Assembly (NCBI GenBank): GCA_016722655.1
Contig: JADKIR010000001.1
Coordinates: 1-19,243 of the forward strand
Source: Cytophagaceae bacterium
Lineage (GTDB): Bacteria; Bacteroidota; Bacteroidia; Cytophagales; Spirosomataceae
DNA: 19,243 bases
Reading direction: 5' to 3'
The notes beneath the pieces were generated by a model. It saw nothing but the letters and a program-made list of their open reading frames with translations. It was not told where the DNA came from and did not search any database. Within the stretch, counting starts at the first letter, position 1. Every line of letters starts with the position of its first letter. Of this stretch, positions 15,532 through 19,243 are shown piece by piece. Made by a program: the position numbers and the translations under genes.

Positions 15532-15553
15532 ATTTCAACTAAGATTTGACATA

Positions 15554-15700
15554 TACTGAATCAAGTAAAACATATATCAAATTAGATTCAGCGAATGTTG
15601 AATCAAGTAAATTATATGTTGAATTAGATTTGGTGAATGTTGAATCAAGTAAAACATATATCAAATTAGATACAGCGAATGTTGAATCAAGTAAAACGAA
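15554..15700. repeat. Tandem array 3: 7 monomers of 21 bp, mostly in a 42-bp unit
   Basis: Monomers begin at 15554, 15575, 15596, 15617, 15638, 15659 and 15680 and follow a TRTYRAATYARRT pattern, with a 42-bp unit visible in TGAATCAAGTAAA recurring at 42-base steps. GATTCAGCGAATGTTGAATC (from 15585) is a perfect 6-bp inverted repeat with an 8-base loop. The array starts 22 bases after array 2 and ends just before the Fic gene. No coding function is apparent. Confidence 0.85.
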
Positions 15701-15726
15701 CAATATTTAAAAAAGAGAGGCAAGGT

Positions 15727-16508
15727 TTATTTTGAGAGATTCAATGCCTCGGGGAGCATCGATACAAACGGGAGTGCTTTCCCAAAATTTAGTTCATCAT
15801 ATTCTAAGCCTAATGCTCTGAGATTTCGATAATACCCCTGATGTTGCTGATAATACATTTTCTCGCTCTGAATTAGCCAGGCTTTTTCTCCCAATTTCTC
15901 TGCCATAAACCATTTTTCCAGCAGGCGGGCACTTCGACCATTGCCATCGGTGAAGGGATGAATTTTGGCAAATACCAAATGAATCATGGCGGCAAAATAA
16001 AAACCTCTTCAATGCAAAGTTCAGAATGCAACAATAAATCTATGTCGGCAAACAAGCGGCTCATTTCCTCTTGCACTATTTGAGGCCGGGCAGCTACATA
16101 TTCTATCTTGCCATCGTCAGTGGCTACAAACATATTTTGCACCCGGTATTTTCCTTGCCAGGGTTTTGCAACCAGATGTTTGCTTAGTATCTTATGGGCT
16201 TCTTGTAGATTGGTTTCAGTGAGGTTGTTGTTTTTAGCAAAAAGATAAGCTTCATAAAGGTCGTCAATCTTTCGGGTATAATCGGGCTGAAAGGCTATCC
16301 CTTCTCTCTTGTGTTTAATATAACTATCCAGTTCAATGACTTCTCCTTCAATTTTACTGCTAAAAACAGTTGCTACCGAGGTATAAAAACTAAAGTTAGG
16401 TGTAGAAAGCTCAGCCTCTTGTAATGAGTCAAAAGACTTTTGAATATCTCCTGAAATGCAGCCAAGATATTCTTTTAACAAGACCTTACTTAATATTTGC
16501 AATTGCAT
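15727..16508 (-). pseudogene. Fic-family protein (AMPylator type), one frameshift
   Basis: The Fic core HPFTDGNGRSAR, with catalytic His and the phosphate-binding loop, lies near 15940; an inhibitory-helix motif SSKIEG (S-x-x-x-E-G) is in the N-terminal part (FSSKIEGEVIELDSYI), which marks a class II Fic protein, self-inhibited until the Glu is displaced. The family transfers AMP or related groups from nucleotides to target hydroxyls. One base is missing in a T run near 16000 (EEVF followed by YFAAMIHLVFAKIHPF), so 200 and 86 codon pieces must be joined. I use ATG 16508; the longer start at 16586 would have to cross the tracrRNA terminator. It may be a host-targeting or toxin-like Fic; targets cannot be read. 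Confidence 0.78.
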
Positions 16509-16550
16509 TTTGTGCTTTTCTGAAACTTGAGCCTTAGAAGTCCATAAAAT

Positions 16551-16625
16551 AAAAAAGGCGAGTTGCCCCGCCTTGAATGTTTTCACAACGGAATAATCCT
16601 TATTGTGATTTGCTTTCGTGTTGTA
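16551..16625 (-). ncRNA. tracrRNA of the type II CRISPR-Cas system
   Basis: On the - strand, upstream and antisense to cas9, the order is anti-repeat TACAACACGAAAGCAAATCA (from 16625), then CACAATAAGG, a small nexus hairpin with ATTATTCC, GTTGTGAAAACATTC, and a terminator hairpin AAGGCG (16569-16574) / CGCCTT (16555-16560) followed by six T. AATAAGG...TCCGTTGTGAAAA matches the universal tracrRNA body (compare AATAAGG..AGTCCGTTATC of S. pyogenes). The anti-repeat predicts a CRISPR repeat beginning close to 5'-RTTGTGATTTGCTTTC, as in Bacteroidota type II-C. A promoter candidate is TTTG followed after 22 bases by TAAATTTA (16623-16630). The RNA would be about 75-80 nt. Confidence 0.8.
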
Positions 16626-16721
16626 AATTTATTAGCTTTTTTTTTAAATCCTACAAAAAATGATAAATTTTTATTAGCTTTAATTTCTTTATTTAACACA
16701 ATAAAAAATATCCCTCAAAAA

Positions 16722-19243
16722 ATGAAAACAATTCTAGGATTAGACCTTGGCACGACTTCAATAGGATGGGCCTTAGTAAATGAAGATGATGATTCTACGA
16801 AATCTTCGATAATCAAATTAGGTACAAGAATTATACAATATGATAATTTTTCCAAAGTAGATAAGACGGGAAAAGTATCAGAATCAAAGGATCCTGTTGG
16901 AGATTTTATTGCAGGAAGGGGACTTTCGCCGAATGCCGATAGAACAGCCAAAAGAGGAGCCCGAAGAAACCTCGACCGTTTTCAGCTCAGGAGGAAAACC
17001 TAATTGAAGCTTTAAGAAACCATAAAATAATTGATGATAACTTTGTTTATGCCGAAGATTCAAAGCATTCTACTTTTTCAAGTTATAAAGTTCGTTCTAA
17101 AGCGGCCAGTGAGGAAGTTGCACTTCCAGATTTTGCCAAAGTGCTGTTAATGATTAACAAAAAAAGAGGATACAAAAGTAGTAGAAAAGCCAAGTCCGAA
17201 GATGAGGGAATGGCTATTGATGGAATGGCCATCGCTAAAAATATATGATAATGATTTAACACCAGGTCAATATGTCCTACAGCGATTAAAAATAAACAAA
17301 AAGTATATTCCAGATTTTTACCGCTCTGATTTGCAAAATGAATTTAATACAGTTTGGGAAGTTCAAAAATTACATCATCCTGAATTATTAACCGATGAGT
17401 TTAAAAAACAATTATCGGGAAAAGGATTAAAAGCGACAAAAGATATTTTTCTTGCAAAGTATAAAATCTATACTTCTGATAATAAAGCCCAGGATAAAAC
17501 TCTTCAAAAATATGAGTGGCGGGTTAAAGCTTTAACTGAAAAATTGGACCAAGAAGTTTTAGCTTATGTAATAAGTGAAATAAATAGTAATCTAAATAAC
17601 TCTAGTGGCTATCTGGGTGCCATCAGCGACAGAAGTAAAGAACTGTTTTTCCAAAAAAAGACAGTTGGGCAATATTTATACGAACAACTTAAGAAATCGC
17701 CTCATGCACGGCTAAAGAATCAAGTGTTTTATCGGCAAGATTATCTTGATGAGTTTGAAAAAATCTGGAATGTCCAGGCACAATTTCACAAAGGACTAAC
17801 AGATTCACTAAAAGTTGAAATTAGAGATATTGTGATTTTTTATCAGAGAAAGCTAAAATCCCAAAAACATTTAATTTCTGTTTGCGAATTCGAAAAGCAT
17901 CATAAAGTAATTCCTAAATCATCTCCATTGTTTCAAGAATTTAAAATTTGGCAAAATCTGAATAATATTGAGATAACAAACCTAAAAACAAAAGAAATCT
18001 CAATACTAGATGATGAAGCACGTAAATATTTATTCGGAGAACTAAATTTAAAAGGTAAACTTAGCAAAAAACAAATAATTGAACTTCTTGGCTACGAAGA
18101 CAAAGATTATGATTTGAATTTCAAAGAAATTGAAGGAAATAATACCAATAAAAATCTTTTTGAGGCATTTAGAATTATTTTGGATAGGGAAGGATACGAA
18201 TTAGACATGTCAGAGCCTTCCCTTGAGATTAAAAATCAAACTAAAATTTTATTAAATGAAGCAACTATAAATACCTCAGTCTTGGATTTTGACCCTGAAA
18301 TCGAAGGCAATAGTTTTGACAAACAACTATCATATCAACTTTGGCATTGCTTGTATTCAATTGAGGAAGATAAAGAATTAATAAAAGTTTTAAACAAAAA
18401 TTTTGGCTTCAAAGAAGAATATGCGAAAATATTGTCAAATATTTCGCTACAGGCTGACCATGGCAATTTAATGCAAAGCCATAAAAAGATTATACCTTTT
18501 TTAATTGCTGGTAATAAATACAATGGGCATGTGCATTAGCAGGATATAACCACTCAAATTCTAAAACCAATGAAGAAAATGAAGCCAGAGTTTTAAGAAT
18601 CAACTCGAAATACTTCCGAAAAACAGTTTAAGAAACCCGGTAGTAGAAAAAATTCTTAACCAAATGGTTCATGTCGTTAATTCAGTAATTAAAGACCAAA
18701 CATTAGCAAGGCCCGATGAAGTAAGGATTGAACTTGCACGAGAATTGAAAAAAAGTGCGAAAGAGAGAGATTTAATGTCTTCGAACATCGCTAAAGCAAC
18801 GTTGGACCATGAAAAATTCAAAAAGGAAATTCAATCAGCTCCTTTTAACATAAAGAATCCAACCAGGAATGATATTATTAGGTATAAACTTTACCTCGAA
18901 TTGGCTACCAATGGACATCGTACCTTATATTCTAATACTTACATTCCGGCTGAACAACTTTTTCAAAAAACTTCGATATAGAACATATTATACCCAAATC
19001 TAAATTATTTGATGATAGCTTTTCAAATAAAACTATAGAGAAGAGAGATGTAAATATTAGAAAAGACGACATGACTGCTTTTGATTTTGTAAATAAAAAT
19101 TATCAGAAAGAAGACATTGAAAAATTCAAAATGGTGGTTGATAGGTTATATAGCGAGAAAATAATAAGCAAAGCGAAATATAACAAACTTTTATTGCCTG
19201 GAAATAAAATACCGGAAGGATTTATTGAAAGAGATTTGAGAGA
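16722..19243 (+). pseudogene. cas9: Cas9 endonuclease, 5' part, frameshifted and cut by the window end
   Basis: ATG 16722 opens the RuvC-I motif ILGLDLGTTSIGWA with catalytic Asp 8. An Arg-rich bridge helix follows (GARRNLDRFQLRR), then the helical recognition lobe, RuvC-II in PDEVRIELARELKK, and the HNH motif FDIEHIIPKSKLFDDSFSNK (about 18980-19035) with catalytic His. RuvC-III is beyond the window. Type II-C Cas9 of Bacteroidota is around 1,400 residues; about 840 codons are seen. Frame changes occur at about 17000, 17240, 18470, 18520, 18605 and 18970, so it is not translatable as read. The tracrRNA is antisense just upstream; cas1, cas2 and the array should lie downstream. All catalytic residues seen are intact, so base-calling errors are a fair alternative to decay. 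Confidence 0.9.

Noticed and set aside
15263..15559. Open frames on both strands across array 2
   Set aside because: Three frames on two strands are open through the same tandem repeat, as expected of a period divisible by three; none has a plausible start region or protein family.
16563..16721. Longer N-terminus of Cas9
   Set aside because: The extra 53 codons run through the tracrRNA; RuvC-I begins right after ATG 16722 as in all Cas9 proteins.

Overview
The window looks like the chromosome of an AT-rich Bacteroidota bacterium, probably of the Cytophagales type. The reasons are the family content (NarL-type two-component pair with a TPR sensor kinase, stand-alone LytTR protein, 'GIGTSTP' surface repeats, type II-C-like Cas9 and tracrRNA) and several promoter candidates that fit the Bacteroidota TTTG / TAnnTTTG pattern. 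Many genes are interrupted: the sensor kinase and cas9 by several frameshifts each, the surface protein, DUF418 protein and Fic by one or more, and the Crp-type regulator and a small membrane protein by in-frame stops. Sequence alone cannot separate poor base calling from real decay. I stitch such genes together and mark them pseudogene or broken.

Region 1 (1-5141, + strand): the 3' end of accC with a terminator, a broken TPR sensor kinase, its response regulator, a broken secreted repeat protein and a LytTR protein. A 25-bp sequence recurs (23/25) just upstream of the regulator and of the secreted protein, so the regulator may control both.

Region 2 (5242-10873, all genes on the - strand): a tandem array of 13 copies of a 21-bp palindromic monomer, then six unrelated single genes (DinB/DUF1572, alpha/beta hydrolase, membrane protein, cupin, broken membrane protein, WGR-DUF4240). 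The junctions between them share GTTGG-type boxes and imperfect inverted repeats. In two units the start of the unit is complementary to a box behind its own gene, as in integron cassettes. No integrase is visible, so the best reading is an integrase-less cassette cluster (CALIN-like) of divergent attC type.

Region 3 (10874-15079, mostly - strand): a gene-poor stretch with a decayed gene fragment, a DUF418 membrane protein coupled to a GNAT acetyltransferase, a Crp/Fnr-like regulator with an in-frame stop, and a NAD-dependent epimerase with clearly higher GC than its surroundings.

Region 4 (15126-19243): a terminator, two further arrays built on 21-bp monomers (one shares a 14-bp core with the Region 2 array), a Fic protein with a frameshift, a tracrRNA on the - strand, and divergently the 5' part of a cas9 gene that runs off the window. 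No CRISPR array lies in the window; it should be past the right edge with cas1 and cas2.
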